Positions 17,831 to 28,264 of a stretch of 64,000 nucleotides of DNA are shown here, in pieces; within the stretch, counting starts at the first letter, position 1; each line of letters starts with the position of its first letter. The DNA lies in NCBI RefSeq assembly GCF_003293695.1, contig NZ_CP029556.1, positions 1,436,001-1,500,000 on the forward strand, in the 5' to 3' direction. This stretch comes from Lysobacter oculi (GTDB lineage Bacteria > Pseudomonadota > Gammaproteobacteria > Xanthomonadales > Xanthomonadaceae). The notes under the pieces are model-generated. The model searched no databases and was not told where the DNA came from. It saw only the letters and a list, made by a program, of their open reading frames with translations. A program made the translations under genes and the position numbers.

Positions 17831-20223
17831 GCGGCCTGCAGCGCGCGCAGCAGGCGCAGTGCGAGCTGGCGGGGTCCTTCCGTCAGTGGAACGGTTTCGT
17901 CGAGGACCGGCCCCACGCACCCAGGGCAGCCCGCACGGCAGTCGCACGCCTCGACCAGCGACTGCGCGCGCTGCAGGAGCTCGGCTTGGCGCTGGAATAG
18001 CGGCTCGGAGAGGCCAACGCCTCCGGGATAATTGTCGTAGAGATAGACGGTAGGCTCGAAGCGGGCCAGTGCGTCGGCCTGAACCGCCGCGCCATCGGTG
18101 GCGCGCAGTTGCCCCCGACCTCGTCCGTCTCCGCTCGCTGACCACGCCCCATCACCACTGCCGACCGCCTTTTGCAGGTCGGCCCCGTCGGCCATTACAG
18201 CGATGCGAGCCACGACATGCAGCGCGTGTGCCGCCCCGAGGAAGCCGTCCAGCGCCTGCTGGCGGTTGTCGAACAACGAATGCAGCACTGGCTCCGGCAG
18301 CTGCCACCAGCACGCGGTGGTGTGCATTTCCTGATCGGGGAGCGTGACCGGTCCGTAGCCGATGTTCTCGTGCGTGTAGTAGCGGATCTTCTTGTAGCCA
18401 GACACGCGCCGCACCACATGAACTTCGCCATGGTGGACCTGACCCACGCCGGTCACAGCGCTGTCGAAGGACTCCAGAACCTTCAGTCGGGTGTAGTCGA
18501 TCGGTCGTGTGTAGTAATCGACGTGGGTGCGGGTGACATAGGCCTTGCGGCCTTCCCAGTCCAGGCGTTCGACCTGAAACGGGGTGGATTGCACCATGTG
18601 AATCGCGCCTTCGTAGAGCATCAGCGGTGCGGAACTGAAATCGACCTCCGCGATGATCACCTGGCGTCCGTCGGTGCGATCCACCACCACGAAATTGCCA
18701 TCCGCGACCGAGCGCAAGCTGACGGCGCCTGCGGGATAGCTGTCCGCGATCCACTCCCAACGCCCACCTTCCGGATGCAGCACGCCATCCTCGGCCAACA
18801 GCTGCAGGTATACGGCAGGATCGACTGGGCCAAAGGTGTCGCCCTCCAGGAAAGGCAACTCAAACGCAGCGCAGCGGATATGGTCCAGCAGGATAACCGG
18901 CTGGTTGGGCGCAATGCGTGCGTGTTCCGGGCTGGCGTCGGAGAAGAACTCCGGGTGCCGGACGATGTACTGGTCCAATGGGTCGGACGAGGCCACCAGC
19001 ACGCCCAGGCTTGGCTTCTGCCGCCGACCTGCGCGTCCGAAGCGCTGCCACGTCCCGCTGACGCTGCCGGGGTAGCCGTTGAGCACCACGACATCCAGCG
19101 CACCGATGTCCACGCCCAGCTCCAACGCGGAAGTGGACACGATGCCGTCGATACGCCCGTCGCGCATCGCTCGCTCGGCCTCGCGACGCTCAGTGGGTAG
19201 ATAACCCCCGCGGTAGGCGCGAATGCGCGCTGGCTTGCGCGGGTCATGGTCGAATACGTCTTTCAGATATTTGGTCAACACCTCGACCATCGTCCGCGAC
19301 TGCGCGAACACCAGGGTTTTCAGGCCCGCCTTGATTGCCATCCGTGCGATGCGGTTGGACTGCGAGCGCGCCGAGGCACGCAGACCCAGGTCCGGGTTTA
19401 CGACCGGCGGATTCCACAGCAGGACGTGCTTCTCGCCTGCCGGAGCGCCGGACTCGGTAATCGCCGTGACCGGGCGGCCGATCAGGGCTTCGGCGTGCTC
19501 CTTGGGATTCCCGATGGTCGCCGAGCACAAAATGAACTGCGGGCGCACCCCGTAGAACGCGCAGATGCGTTCCAACCGCCGCAGCACGTTGGCCAGGTGC
19601 GAGCCGAACACGCCGCGATAGGCGTGGATCTCGTCGATCACCACATAGGCCAGGTTCTCAAAGAACTGCGCCCACTTCGTGTGGTGCGGCAGGATGCCCT
19701 GGTGCAGCATGTCCGGGTTGGTCACCACGATGTCGCCCGACAGACGGATCGCCTGACGCTGGTCACCTGGGGTGTCGCCATCGAAGGTGGCCGCCCGCAC
19801 GCCAAGGTCCCCGGCCTTGGAGAGTTCGATCAGCTCGGCCACCTGATCCTGCGCCAGTGCCTTGGTCGGAAAGAGGTACAGAGCCTTGCTACGGCGGGTA
19901 ATGGCGGCAGCCACGACCGGCAGCGTGTAGCACAGCGTCTTGCCGGAGGCAGTAGGTGTCACCACGACCACGTCCTCGCCGCGCTGCACAGCGTCCCAGC
20001 AGGCGCCCTGATGGGAATAGAGTCGTTCTCGCCCGCGCGTGCGCAGAGCCCTGTGAAGCGGCGCCGGCAGGTCCGAAGGGAGATCAACGTAGCAGCCCTC
20101 CCGTTCCGGTACCACGAAGGCGCCAGTCACGCGTTCGGGGTATTTGCGCGCCAGACGCGGTGCGAGCAGGTGGCCTACATCCGTCTGTGTAGGTTCAAGA
20201 TCAAGGCGTGCGAGTTGGGTCAT
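17827..20223 (-). CDS. mrfA: MrfA/YprA-type DEAD/H-box helicase
   Basis: A 798-residue SF2 helicase. Walker A is TPTASGKT at about residues 90-97, Walker B is VVIDEIHAYRG near 196, and motif VI is QRFGRAGRRQKPSLG near 390. The C-terminal domain ends with a cysteine cluster, CDCRAGCPGCVGP, that can bind zinc or an iron-sulfur centre, as in MrfA. It starts MTQLARLDLEPTQTD with a GGAGG upstream. It is followed directly by the overlapping exonuclease gene, giving a mitomycin-repair-like pair next to umuDC. The exact lesion handled in this organism is inferred from Bacillus. Confidence 0.88.
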   Translation of the reverse strand: MTQLARLDLEPTQTDVGHLLAPRLARKYPERVTGAFVVPEREGCYVDLPSDLPAPLHRALRTRGRERLYSHQGACWDAVQRGEDVVVVTPTASGKTLCYTLPVVAAAITRRSKALYLFPTKALAQDQVAELIELSKAGDLGVRAATFDGDTPGDQRQAIRLSGDIVVTNPDMLHQGILPHHTKWAQFFENLAYVVIDEIHAYRGVFGSHLANVLRRLERICAFYGVRPQFILCSATIGNPKEHAEALIGRPVTAITESGAPAGEKHVLLWNPPVVNPDLGLRASARSQSNRIARMAIKAGLKTLVFAQSRTMVEVLTKYLKDVFDHDPRKPARIRAYRGGYLPTERREAERAMRDGRIDGIVSTSALELGVDIGALDVVVLNGYPGSVSGTWQRFGRAGRRQKPSLGVLVASSDPLDQYIVRHPEFFSDASPEHARIAPNQPVILLDHIRCAAFELPFLEGDTFGPVDPAVYLQLLAEDGVLHPEGGRWEWIADSYPAGAVSLRSVADGNFVVVDRTDGRQVIIAEVDFSSAPLMLYEGAIHMVQSTPFQVERLDWEGRKAYVTRTHVDYYTRPIDYTRLKVLESFDSAVTGVGQVHHGEVHVVRRVSGYKKIRYYTHENIGYGPVTLPDQEMHTTACWWQLPEPVLHSLFDNRQQALDGFLGAAHALHVVARIAVMADGADLQKAVGSGDGAWSASGDGRGRGQLRATDGAAVQADALARFEPTVYLYDNYPGGVGLSEPLFQRQAELLQRAQSLVEACDCRAGCPGCVGPVLDETVPLTEGPRQLALRLLRALQAA

Positions 20224-20554
20224 GAATCCTCCGAGGCGGGGAGGATGGCGGCCTTGGGTCTCATTCCGTGCGAATGGCAGATTCGGCGCTGGAGCTCAGA
20301 CTTTTCCTACTCGACGGCGGGCCGATCCCTTATCGCTCTTGGACTGCCCTCTGGATAGTCTGCAGGGGTCGGCAACGTGCGGCACCGGGCAGGAGTCCAG
20401 GTCATCCAGCCGCTGCGGGCCGCGTCAGGGATGGCGCGGCTGCCGACGCCAGACTGCTTAGCGCAGGACAGCTGCTTCAGTGTTTGGCGGGTGCGGAATC
20501 CCTCTTCGAACTCCAGCCTTCTGCCAATTGAGACGCGTGGGGTCGCACCGTGTG
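20224..20554. other. Intergenic region upstream of mrfA
   Basis: About 330 bases between mrfA and the palindrome arm beside IS1182 copy A. No supported gene or RNA is seen. It should hold the mrfAB promoter reading leftward. Confidence 0.5.
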
Positions 20555-20568
20555 TGTCCGGTTTCGGC

Positions 20569-22159
20569 CGAGGCTGTGTAAAAACTCCCGGGCGCGGTGC
20601 TGCCGACGACGATGCAGCCAGTTTGAGCAACCAGCGCTGCAGTAAAAGAACTTGATGCTTAGGCTGCGATGGCCCGCACCATGCCCTCGGTGCCCATGAT
20701 CTTGATCATCCGCTTCATGTTGTAGGCCAACACCGCCAAGCTGATCTCCGTTCTGACCTTCGGTAGCGTCTTCGTCAGCAATGGCGTTGTGCCGAGCCAA
20801 GATTTGAGCGTTCCGAAGACATGCTCCACCGTCTGCCGTCGTGCCACGGCAGCTTCTGGCCTGGCATCCAGCAACATCTGCATTCGCTCGAGCACATGCT
20901 CGTGCTCCCATCGTCCGATACGCCTGTAGGTGGCAGTCGTGCACTTCTTCCGGATCGGGCAACGGGGGCAGGCGGATGACCAGTACTTATGCAAGGTCAG
21001 CCCCTTCTCCTCTGTGGTGAAGCGGTGGATCGCCCGTTCGCCCGCCGGGCATTCGTACTCATCCGCGGCTGCGTCGTAGACGAAGTCCCGTTTGTCGAAC
21101 CGACCTTCGGCCTTGCTGTTCGACGTGAGGGGCTTGGGCACCAGCGGAATGACGCCTGCCTCCTCGCACGCCAGGATCTCAGGGGCGCTGAAGTAACCGC
21201 GATCCGCAAGCGCCGTCATGTGTTCGGCACCAAGGGCATCCTTGGCCTTCATCGCCATATGTGAGAGCTGCGCACGGTCATGACCGTCGTTCGTCACGTC
21301 GTATGCCACGATCAGGTGATGCTTGGCATCGACCGCCGCCTGGACGTTGTAGCCCACGGTGCCGGTTGCGCGTCCGCTCGAGGTCATTGATCTCGCGTCC
21401 GGATCCGTCATCGAGATCTGGCGGTCTGGAGAGGCCTCAAGCTCTTTCTCGATGCTGTCCAACTTCTCCATCTGAGCATGCAGCTTGGCCAGCTTGTCCT
21501 TCAGGTGCGGTACGCGCCCCTCCGGCAGCAGCGCCGGGTCGCGATCTGCCCGGTCCAGTTCGGCTAGATAGCGAGCAACGCTGTCCTCCAGTTGCTTCCG
21601 GCGCCCCTTGATCTTGCCGACGGTGAAGTTGCGATCTCGACTGTTCACTGCCTTGAGCTTGCTGCCGTCAATCGCCACGATCGCGTGCGAGAAGACCTTC
21701 ATGTTCCGGCACAGCGCGACGAACCGACTGCACACGGCCGTGATCGCGCTGCCGTTGTCCTTGCGGAAGTCGGCGATGGTCTTGAAGTCCGGTGCCAGCC
21801 GGCCTGTCAGCCAGATCAGTTCCAGGTTCCGTTGCGCCTCCCGCTCCAGGCGACGGCTCGACTGGATGCGGTTGAGGTAACCGTAGATGTAGATCTTGAG
21901 CAGCGCGGCGGGGTGATACGCGGGCCGACCACCTGCCGCGCGATTGGCGGCATCGAAGCCCAGTACGCTCAGATCGAGCGCCTCGACGAAGGCATCGACC
22001 ACCCGCACCGGGTTGTCTTCGTGGACGTAGTCTTCCAGCCGATCAGGGAGCAGAAGCCCCTGGGAGCGATCAACGCCATCCACAAATCGCTTAATGTAGA
22101 GCACCCATCGACCGGTGCTCAGATCATGCCAGTGGAGGCAGGGTTTTCACACAGCCTCG
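20569..22159 (-). mobile_element. IS1182-family element, copy A
   Basis: About 1.59 kb with terminal inverted repeats: CGAGGCTGTGTAAAAACTCC at 20569, and CGAGGCTGTGTGAAAACCCT reading inward from 22159. It carries one intact transposase gene. It is the right-hand neighbour of mrfA and lies just beyond the end of kdpE. Confidence 0.85.
20659..22104 (-). CDS. IS1182-family transposase, copy A
   Basis: A 481-residue DDE transposase with a GTG start (MLYIKRFVDGVDRSQGLLLP). The N-terminal DUF772-like domain is followed by the catalytic part: VAIDGSKLKAVNSRDRNF with the first Asp, HMTALADRGYFSAPE with the second, and a C-terminal Glu in QTVEHVFGTLKSWLG. A cysteine-rich segment, CPRCPIRKKCTTA, lies between them. 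The frame is intact, so it is likely active. Confidence 0.92.
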   Translation of the reverse strand: MLYIKRFVDGVDRSQGLLLPDRLEDYVHEDNPVRVVDAFVEALDLSVLGFDAANRAAGGRPAYHPAALLKIYIYGYLNRIQSSRRLEREAQRNLELIWLTGRLAPDFKTIADFRKDNGSAITAVCSRFVALCRNMKVFSHAIVAIDGSKLKAVNSRDRNFTVGKIKGRRKQLEDSVARYLAELDRADRDPALLPEGRVPHLKDKLAKLHAQMEKLDSIEKELEASPDRQISMTDPDARSMTSSGRATGTVGYNVQAAVDAKHHLIVAYDVTNDGHDRAQLSHMAMKAKDALGAEHMTALADRGYFSAPEILACEEAGVIPLVPKPLTSNSKAEGRFDKRDFVYDAAADEYECPAGERAIHRFTTEEKGLTLHKYWSSACPRCPIRKKCTTATYRRIGRWEHEHVLERMQMLLDARPEAAVARRQTVEHVFGTLKSWLGTTPLLTKTLPKVRTEISLAVLAYNMKRMIKIMGTEGMVRAIAA

Positions 22160-22200
22160 GCCAGAAGCGGACACCGTAGATGCACATGAGCGGTTGAGAG

Positions 22201-22929
22201 TCAGGAGATCACTGATGACTGATCCGGGCTTCCCCTGAACCGCAACCCCACCCCTGGCTCGGTCACGATCCACCGCGGAGCCGACGCATCGTCCCCCAAT
22301 TTCTGACGGAGTTTGCCCACGAGAATGCGCAGGTAATGGGTATCGCCATCGTGCGTAGGTCCCCACAGTTCGCGCAGCAGCTGCGGCTGCGTCACCACAC
22401 GACCCGCGTGCTGCAGCAGGAGGGCGAGCAACGCGTATTCCTTGCGCGCCAACGCCAACGGCTCGCCACGGAGGCGAACCTCGCGCCTCGCCAGATCGAC
22501 GTGAAGTGTGCCGTCATCGTAGACGGGGGGCGCGGCATCGGCAGGCACCGCCACGTCGCGCAGCAGCGCACGCACCCGTGCCATGAGTTCGGGTGTGCCG
22601 AACGGCTTGGTGACGTAATCATTGGCCCCGGCATCGAGTGCCGCCACTTTGTCCGCCTCGTCCGCACGCACCGACAGCATCAGCACCGGCACCCGCGACC
22701 AACTGCGCAGTTCCGCCAGCGCTTCATGGCCATCGATGTCCGGCAAGCCGATGTCCAGAATCACGAGGTCGGCACCGCGTGTCGCCAGTGCCTCCAGCCC
22801 TTCACGCGCCGTGGCGGTCAGGGCCACCGCATAGCCCTGTGCGCGCAGGCTGATGTCGAGGAATTTCCGGATGTGCGGTTCGTCGTCGATGACGAGAATG
22901 CGCACCGGCAGGCCGGTGGTCGGGTTCAC
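22201..22929 (-). CDS. kdpE: Response regulator KdpE
   Basis: OmpR/PhoB-type regulator phosphorylated by KdpD that turns on kdpFABC when K+ is low. The receiver domain (ILVIDDEPHIRKFL; phosphorylated Asp in LVILDIGLPDIDGHE; Lys in DYVTKPFGTPEL) occupies residues 9-125. The winged-helix DNA-binding domain follows (RKEYALLALLLQHAGRVVT, LRILVGKLRQKLGDD). The frame starts with GTG overlapping the kdpD stop (GTGA), indicating coupling. It is the last gene of the operon. Confidence 0.95.
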   Translation of the reverse strand: MNPTTGLPVRILVIDDEPHIRKFLDISLRAQGYAVALTATAREGLEALATRGADLVILDIGLPDIDGHEALAELRSWSRVPVLMLSVRADEADKVAALDAGANDYVTKPFGTPELMARVRALLRDVAVPADAAPPVYDDGTLHVDLARREVRLRGEPLALARKEYALLALLLQHAGRVVTQPQLLRELWGPTHDGDTHYLRILVGKLRQKLGDDASAPRWIVTEPGVGLRFRGSPDQSSVIS

Positions 22930-25592
22930 GTCGCGGAATCGGGGGGCGTCATGCGCGGCAGTGTGATCCGAATGCGCGTGCCGCGTCCATCGGGGCCCGG
23001 CAAGGCCTCGACCTGGCCACCATGGGCGCCGACCATGCCCTGCGCGATCGTCAGGCCGAGCCCGCTGCCGTTGTGCCCGCGATCGCCGCGCTCGACGCTG
23101 TAGAACATGTCGAAGATGCGCGCGCGGTCGGCGTCAGGGATGCCGGGGCCGCGGTCGTCGACATCGATCTGCAGGCCGCCATCGTCGAGCTCGCGCGCCG
23201 CCACTGCGACCGCTTCTCCCGCCGGCGAGAATTTGCAGGCGTTCTCGATCACGTTGAACAGCGCCTGTTCCAACAGTGCGGCGTGTGCCCACAGCGGCTT
23301 GAGTCCCGGCGGCAGCGACATCGCGACCTGTGCTACGGGCACGTACTGACGGATGCGCGCCACCGCTGCCCCGACGAGTTCATCTGCGCCGATCCAGTCG
23401 CGTTTCAGCGCCAGTCCCCCGTGGCCAAGGCGGGTCATGTCGAGCAGGTTCTGGATGTAGCGATCCAGCCGCTCGCCCTCGCTGCGGATGGTCGCCATCA
23501 GCTCGCCGCAATCGGCCTCCGGCATCTGCGTGCCGTAGCTCTGCAGGCTGGACACCGAACCGATGATCGCGGCCAACGGGGAACGCAGGTCATGCGAGAC
23601 CGAGGACAGCAGGGCTGAACGCAGGCGTTCGGTTTCCGCGCCGACCCGGGTCGATTCCAGGTCGCTCACCAGCCGCGTGCGCAGTGCGGCCTGCGCGATG
23701 TCGTCCACCATGGCTTCCGCCAGGCGCGACTGTTCCAGCGTCAGCCGGGTCACGCCGGGCACGAATTTCAGACCGACCACGCCGAGCGACGCGCCATCGC
23801 CACGCACGGGCAGGAACCACCAATCGCTGGCGGACAGCGTCTGTGTGAACCGCCCGGCGTGCTGTCCGTGCGCACGGCTCCAATCGGCAGCGGCGCGATC
23901 CTTCGCGTCGAGCCAGTCCGCGCTGCGGTCAGGGATCGGTGCATCGCCCAGATGCACCACCGCCTCTACATCCAGAGCACGTTGCAATGCGGCTTGGCCG
24001 GCCTGCGCGACCTGGCCGGGATCGGCGGCGCTGGCGAGCTCGCGACCAAGCGCCTGCAACGCGGTGGCATGCGCGTTGGCCGCGCGCAAGGCGATCACCT
24101 GCGTGCGCAGCTTGGCGGCCAACCGCCCGGCCAGCAGCGCCGTGCCGAGGAACAGCAGCACGGTGATGACCCCGCGTTGCGCGGAAATCAAAAAGGTGAG
24201 GCGCGGCTCGATGAAGAAGAAGTTGTAGGCGAGGAAACACAACACCGCCGACAGCACCGCGGCCGCCATGCGTGTGCGCGAAGCGACCACCAGCACGGCT
24301 AGGATGAAGATCATCGACAGATCGTCCAGCCCGATGAAGCGTTCCGCCAGCCAGGCCGCCAGCACCGATAGCGCGGAGGCAAGCACGGCGAACGCCATGT
24401 CGCCCGCGCGCAGGGTGTCGCGGGTGTCGTCGAACAACCGACGCGATTTCTCCTCGCTCTGCGGCGTGCCGACAATGGTGATTTCGAAGTGCGCCGCACG
24501 CTGCAGCAACTGTTGCGTGATGGTGCGGTTCACCATGCGAGCCAGCGGGCGTTCACGCGTGCGGCCGAGCACGATGGCGGAGGCGCCCAACCGCTGCGCG
24601 TGGTCCAGCAACGCATCCACCACATTGTTGCCGTGCAGGATCTCGGCATTACCGCCCAGCCGGCGCGCCAGCGCGAATGCCTTGTCGATCTCCGCCTGCA
24701 CGGGCTCCGGCCACGCGCCGGTCTGCACGCTGACCACCGTCCAAGGTACATGCCGGCGTTCGGCCATCCGTCGTGCGATCCGCACCATGTACTCGGACTG
24801 GCCGCGCCCATCGATGGCCACGATCACGTGCTGTCGCAGCGCCACCGGTTGCAGCCCGCGCGCGGTCCGCTCGTCGCGCAGGTCGTTGTCGACGCGGTCG
24901 GCGGCAGTCTGCATCGCCAGCTCGCGCAGCGCCGCAAGGTTGGAGGGCACGAAGAATGACTGCAGCGCCTGAGCGGCATGCTCAGGCAGGTAGACCTTGC
25001 CTTGGTGCAGCCGTTCGATCAGTTCCGCCGGTGGCAGGTCCACCAGCACGATGTCGCGCAGCCGGTCGAAGATGGCATCAGGCACGGTCTCGCTGACGCG
25101 CACGCCGGTGATGCGATGCACGACGTCGTTAAGGCTCTCCAGATGCTGGATGTTGATGGTCGAATAGACATCGATGCCGGCATCTAGCAGGTCCATCACG
25201 TCCTGCCAGCGGCGTTCGTGGCGACTGCCAGGGGCATTGCGGTGCGCCAGCTCGTCCACCAACGCCACCTGCGGCTTGCGCGCCAACAGGGCATCGACAT
25301 CCATGTCCTCGACCACGCGACCGTTGTAGGGAACCTGGCGGCGTGGCAGCACATCGAGGCCTTCGACCAGCTTCGCCGTCTCGGCACGACCATGGGTTTC
25401 CACCAGCCCGACCACGACATCGATGCCGCGTTGCTGTAGCTCCCGCGCGCGGCTCAACATGGTGTAGGTCTTGCCGACGCCCGGGGCAGCGCCGAGGAAC
25501 AGCGTTAGCCGCCCGCTGCGTTGGCGCTGCAGCGTGCCGATCAGCGCATCGGCCTGTGCGCTGCGGGTGTCCGCGTCGTTCATGCCGGGCAT
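22926..25592 (-). CDS. kdpD: Sensor histidine kinase KdpD
   Basis: An 888-residue membrane kinase sensing K+ limitation and turgor. The N-terminal KdpD domain has Walker A GAAPGVGKT (34-42) and Walker B VALVDELAHRNAPGSRH. A universal-stress-like domain follows (HVIVAIDGRGQSEYMVRIAR). Four closely spaced membrane helices lie around 395-490. A GAF-like region comes next, then the phospho-acceptor His in SSVSHDLRSPLAAIIGSV and the ATPase boxes NVIENACKFSPAG and DDRGPGIPDADRARIFDMF. It starts 13 bases after kdpC; a second ATG three codons in is an alternative. All usual parts are present. Confidence 0.95.
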   Translation of the reverse strand: MPGMNDADTRSAQADALIGTLQRQRSGRLTLFLGAAPGVGKTYTMLSRARELQQRGIDVVVGLVETHGRAETAKLVEGLDVLPRRQVPYNGRVVEDMDVDALLARKPQVALVDELAHRNAPGSRHERRWQDVMDLLDAGIDVYSTINIQHLESLNDVVHRITGVRVSETVPDAIFDRLRDIVLVDLPPAELIERLHQGKVYLPEHAAQALQSFFVPSNLAALRELAMQTAADRVDNDLRDERTARGLQPVALRQHVIVAIDGRGQSEYMVRIARRMAERRHVPWTVVSVQTGAWPEPVQAEIDKAFALARRLGGNAEILHGNNVVDALLDHAQRLGASAIVLGRTRERPLARMVNRTITQQLLQRAAHFEITIVGTPQSEEKSRRLFDDTRDTLRAGDMAFAVLASALSVLAAWLAERFIGLDDLSMIFILAVLVVASRTRMAAAVLSAVLCFLAYNFFFIEPRLTFLISAQRGVITVLLFLGTALLAGRLAAKLRTQVIALRAANAHATALQALGRELASAADPGQVAQAGQAALQRALDVEAVVHLGDAPIPDRSADWLDAKDRAAADWSRAHGQHAGRFTQTLSASDWWFLPVRGDGASLGVVGLKFVPGVTRLTLEQSRLAEAMVDDIAQAALRTRLVSDLESTRVGAETERLRSALLSSVSHDLRSPLAAIIGSVSSLQSYGTQMPEADCGELMATIRSEGERLDRYIQNLLDMTRLGHGGLALKRDWIGADELVGAAVARIRQYVPVAQVAMSLPPGLKPLWAHAALLEQALFNVIENACKFSPAGEAVAVAARELDDGGLQIDVDDRGPGIPDADRARIFDMFYSVERGDRGHNGSGLGLTIAQGMVGAHGGQVEALPGPDGRGTRIRITLPRMTPPDSAT

Positions 25593-25605
25593 TGTCGCGC
25601 GTCGG

Positions 25606-26202
25606 CTAGCGGCGTGCGTCCAGCGCCAAGTTGGCGCGTACCACGTTCACGCGCGCCGGCCCGAGGAGGCCAAACTGCGGCGCCTGCGTCGCATCGGCAA
25701 TCGCCTTGCGCACGATGGCTTCGTCGAGACCGCGCGCCCGGGCGATGCGAGCCACCTGTTGCTGTGCAGCGGCGGGCGAGATGTCCGGGTCCAGGCCGCC
25801 GCCGGACTGCGTCGTCAATTCGGGCGCGACCGCGTCCACTGCGATGCCGTCGCGTGCGGCGACGTCGGCGCGCGTGTCGGTGATGCGCTGGATCGCCTCC
25901 GGGTTGGTGCGTGCCTGGTTGCTGCCAGCGGCCGCCATCGGATCATAGTTGGCCGCCGAGGGACGCGGCTGCAGATAGCGCGCATCAGCGAACGGCTGGG
26001 CGACCAGTAACGAAGCGACGGCGCTCCCATCTCGCTTGATCAGGCTACCGGTGGCCTGCTGCGGGAAGAGGGCACGTCCGAGTCCGGTGCCGGCGAGCGA
26101 ATACAGCAGCCCGAAGCCCAACAGGGCGATGGCGGCCATGACCAGCGCCGGCCGCAGTGCAGCACGCGTATGCAGGGGAAGCGTCGATTCCATCGTGTGC
26201 AT
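25606..26202 (-). CDS. kdpC: K+-transporting ATPase subunit KdpC
   Basis: A 198-residue single-span subunit that stabilises the KdpFABC complex and helps ATP binding. The N-terminal membrane helix is ALVMAAIALLGFGLLYSLAG. The periplasmic part has the family motifs ARYLQPRPSAANYDPMAAAG and LTTQSGGGLDPDISP. The ATG at 26202 is preceded by TGGAGGT, which is part of the last codons of kdpB. An upstream TTG in the same frame is rejected because it would overlap that ribosome site. Confidence 0.94.
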   Translation of the reverse strand: MHTMESTLPLHTRAALRPALVMAAIALLGFGLLYSLAGTGLGRALFPQQATGSLIKRDGSAVASLLVAQPFADARYLQPRPSAANYDPMAAAGSNQARTNPEAIQRITDTRADVAARDGIAVDAVAPELTTQSGGGLDPDISPAAAQQQVARIARARGLDEAIVRKAIADATQAPQFGLLGPARVNVVRANLALDARR

Positions 26203-26203
26203 C

Positions 26204-28264
26204 TCAACCTCCAAACAGTGAAAGGAGCATGTCGATCAGCTTGATCGCCACGAACGGCAGCACCACGCCGCCGCCGCCGTACACCAGCATGTTCCGGCGC
26301 AGTAGGGCATTGGCGCTGCCCGGGGTGAAGCGCACGCCGCGCAACGCCAGCGGGATGAGAGCCGGGATCACCAGTGCGTTGAAGATCAGCGCGGCCAGCA
26401 CCGCGTTGCGCGGACTGGACAAGTGCATCACGTTCAACGTGGCCATCGAGGGAATGGCGGCGGCGAACAGGGCCGGCAGGATGGCGAAGTACTTCGAGAC
26501 GTCGTTCGCCAGCGAGAACGTGGTCAGCGCGCCGCGGGTGATCAGCTGCTGCTTGCCGACTTCCACCACGGCCAGCAGCTTGGCCGGATCGGAATCCAGA
26601 TCGACCATGTTGCCGGCCTCCTTCGCCGCCTGCGTGCCGGAGTTCATGGCGAGCCCGACATCGGCCTGCGCCAGCGCCGGCGCGTCGTTGGTGCCGTCAC
26701 CGACCATCGCCACCAGGCGCCCCCCGGCCTGTTCCTGGCGGATGCGCGCGAGCTTGTCTTCCGGCCTGGCTTCGGCAATGTAGTCGTCGACGCCGGCTTC
26801 GGCCGCGATCGCGGCGGCGGTCAGCGGGTTGTCACCGGTGATCATGACGGTCTTGACGCCCATCGCGCGCAGGCGAGCGAAGCGCTCGGCCACGCCGTGC
26901 TTGACCACGTCCGACAGTTCCACCACGCCGAGTACATGCCGGCCTTCGGCGACCACCAGCGGGGTCGCGCCACTGCGCGCCACCGCATCGACGCGGGCCT
27001 GCAGCTCCGGGGTTGCCTCGCCGCCCAGTTCCGCGACATGCCGCGCGATGGCATCGCCGGCACCCTTGCGAATGACGCGTTGCACCTGCCCGTTGGTCGC
27101 CCCGAGATCCACGCCAGACATGCGCGTCTGCGCGGTGAACTGCACGAAATGCGCATGCTCCGGATCGACCAGCTTCGCGCCCTGTTCGACGGCAAGCTTG
27201 ACGATGGACTTGCCTTCGGGCGTCGGGTCGGCCAGCGAGGACAGTATCGCCGCATCGCGCAGCTGCCCGGGATCGATACCGGACAGCGCGTGGAATTTCG
27301 TCGCCTGGCGATCGCCGTGGGTGATGGTGCCGGTCTTGTCGAGCAGCAGCACGTCGACGTCGCCGGCGATTTCCACCGCCTTGCCGGACTTGGCCAGCAC
27401 GTTGGCGGACAGCGCACGGTTCATGCCGGCGATGCCGATGGCCGGCAGCAGGCCGCCGATGGTGGTCGGGATCAGGCACACCAGCAGCGCGATCAGCAGC
27501 AGGGGGTCGATGCGGGCGCCGACGAAGCTGGCGATGAACGGCAGCGTCGCCACCACGATCAGAAAGGTCAGCGTCATCGCCGCCAGCAGCATGGTCAGCG
27601 CGATCTCGTTCGGCGTCTTCTGGCGGTTGGCGCCTTCGACCAACGCAATCATGCGGTCGAGGAAGCTGCCGCCGGGTTCGGCACTGACTTCGATCACGAT
27701 CTCGTCCGACAGCACCTTGGTGCCGCCGATGACCGAGGAGCGGTCGGTGCCGGCCTCGCGCAGCACCGGCGCGGATTCGCCGGTCACCGCAGCTTCGTTG
27801 ACGCTCGCGAGGCCCCGGATGATCTCGCCGTCGGCGGGAATCAGCTCGCCTTCCGACACGATCACGCGGTCGCCCTTGCGCAGTTCAGACGCGGGAATGC
27901 GCGTTTCGGCACCGGCCTCATCGATGCGGCGGGCGACCAGATCCTTGCGCGCGGCCCGCAGCGATGAGGCCTGGCCACGGCCGCGGGCCTCCGCCACCGC
28001 TTCGGCGAAATTGCCGAACAGCACGGTGATGAGGAGGATCGCGCTGACCAGCAGGCCGTAGCCGAGCGTGCCGGGGGTGGTGACGCTGATGAGCGCGGCC
28101 AGCACGGTGCCGAGCATCACGATCGCCATCACCGGGCTCTTGACGAGATGCCGGGGCGCCAGCTTGCGCAGGGCATCGATCGATGCGGAACGCAGTGCGT
28201 CCGGATGCAACCCGACGATGGAACGGCGACGGGCCTCGCCGAGATGGAGGGAAGGCGTGCTCAC
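26204..28264 (-). CDS. kdpB: K+-transporting P-type ATPase subunit KdpB
   Basis: A 686-residue catalytic P-type ATPase. The phosphorylation motif is DKTGTITHG, the TGES loop is [11 protein letters not shown], and the hinge is [20 protein letters not shown]. The start is GTG ([15 protein letters not shown]) overlapping the kdpA stop by four bases (GTGA). The longer frame to 28537 adds 91 residues of Arg/Ala-rich antisense-like sequence and is rejected. Size and motifs are normal. Confidence 0.96.
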   Translation of the reverse strand: MSTPSLHLGEARRRSIVGLHPDALRSASIDALRKLAPRHLVKSPVMAIVMLGTVLAALISVTTPGTLGYGLLVSAILLITVLFGNFAEAVAEARGRGQASSLRAARKDLVARRIDEAGAETRIPASELRKGDRVIVSEGELIPADGEIIRGLASVNEAAVTGESAPVLREAGTDRSSVIGGTKVLSDEIVIEVSAEPGGSFLDRMIALVEGANRQKTPNEIALTMLLAAMTLTFLIVVATLPFIASFVGARIDPLLLIALLVCLIPTTIGGLLPAIGIAGMNRALSANVLAKSGKAVEIAGDVDVLLLDKTGTITHGDRQATKFHALSGIDPGQLRDAAILSSLADPTPEGKSIVKLAVEQGAKLVDPEHAHFVQFTAQTRMSGVDLGATNGQVQRVIRKGAGDAIARHVAELGGEATPELQARVDAVARSGATPLVVAEGRHVLGVVELSDVVKHGVAERFARLRAMGVKTVMITGDNPLTAAAIAAEAGVDDYIAEARPEDKLARIRQEQAGGRLVAMVGDGTNDAPALAQADVGLAMNSGTQAAKEAGNMVDLDSDPAKLLAVVEVGKQQLITRGALTTFSLANDVSKYFAILPALFAAAIPSMATLNVMHLSSPRNAVLAALIFNALVIPALIPLALRGVRFTPGSANALLRRNMLVYGGGGVVLPFVAIKLIDMLLSLFGG

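Larger units (their letters stand above)
20555..22173. repeat. Split palindrome flanking IS1182 copy A
   Basis: The left arm TGTCCGGTTTCGGC (20555-20568) and right arm GCCAGAAGCGGACA (22160-22173) are reverse complements at 11 of 14 positions. They meet exactly at the two IS ends, so the element lies in the centre of the palindrome. Confidence 0.7.

Noticed and set aside
26423-28061. Long plus-strand frames opposite kdpB
   Set aside because: Antisense shadows of a certain KdpB gene.
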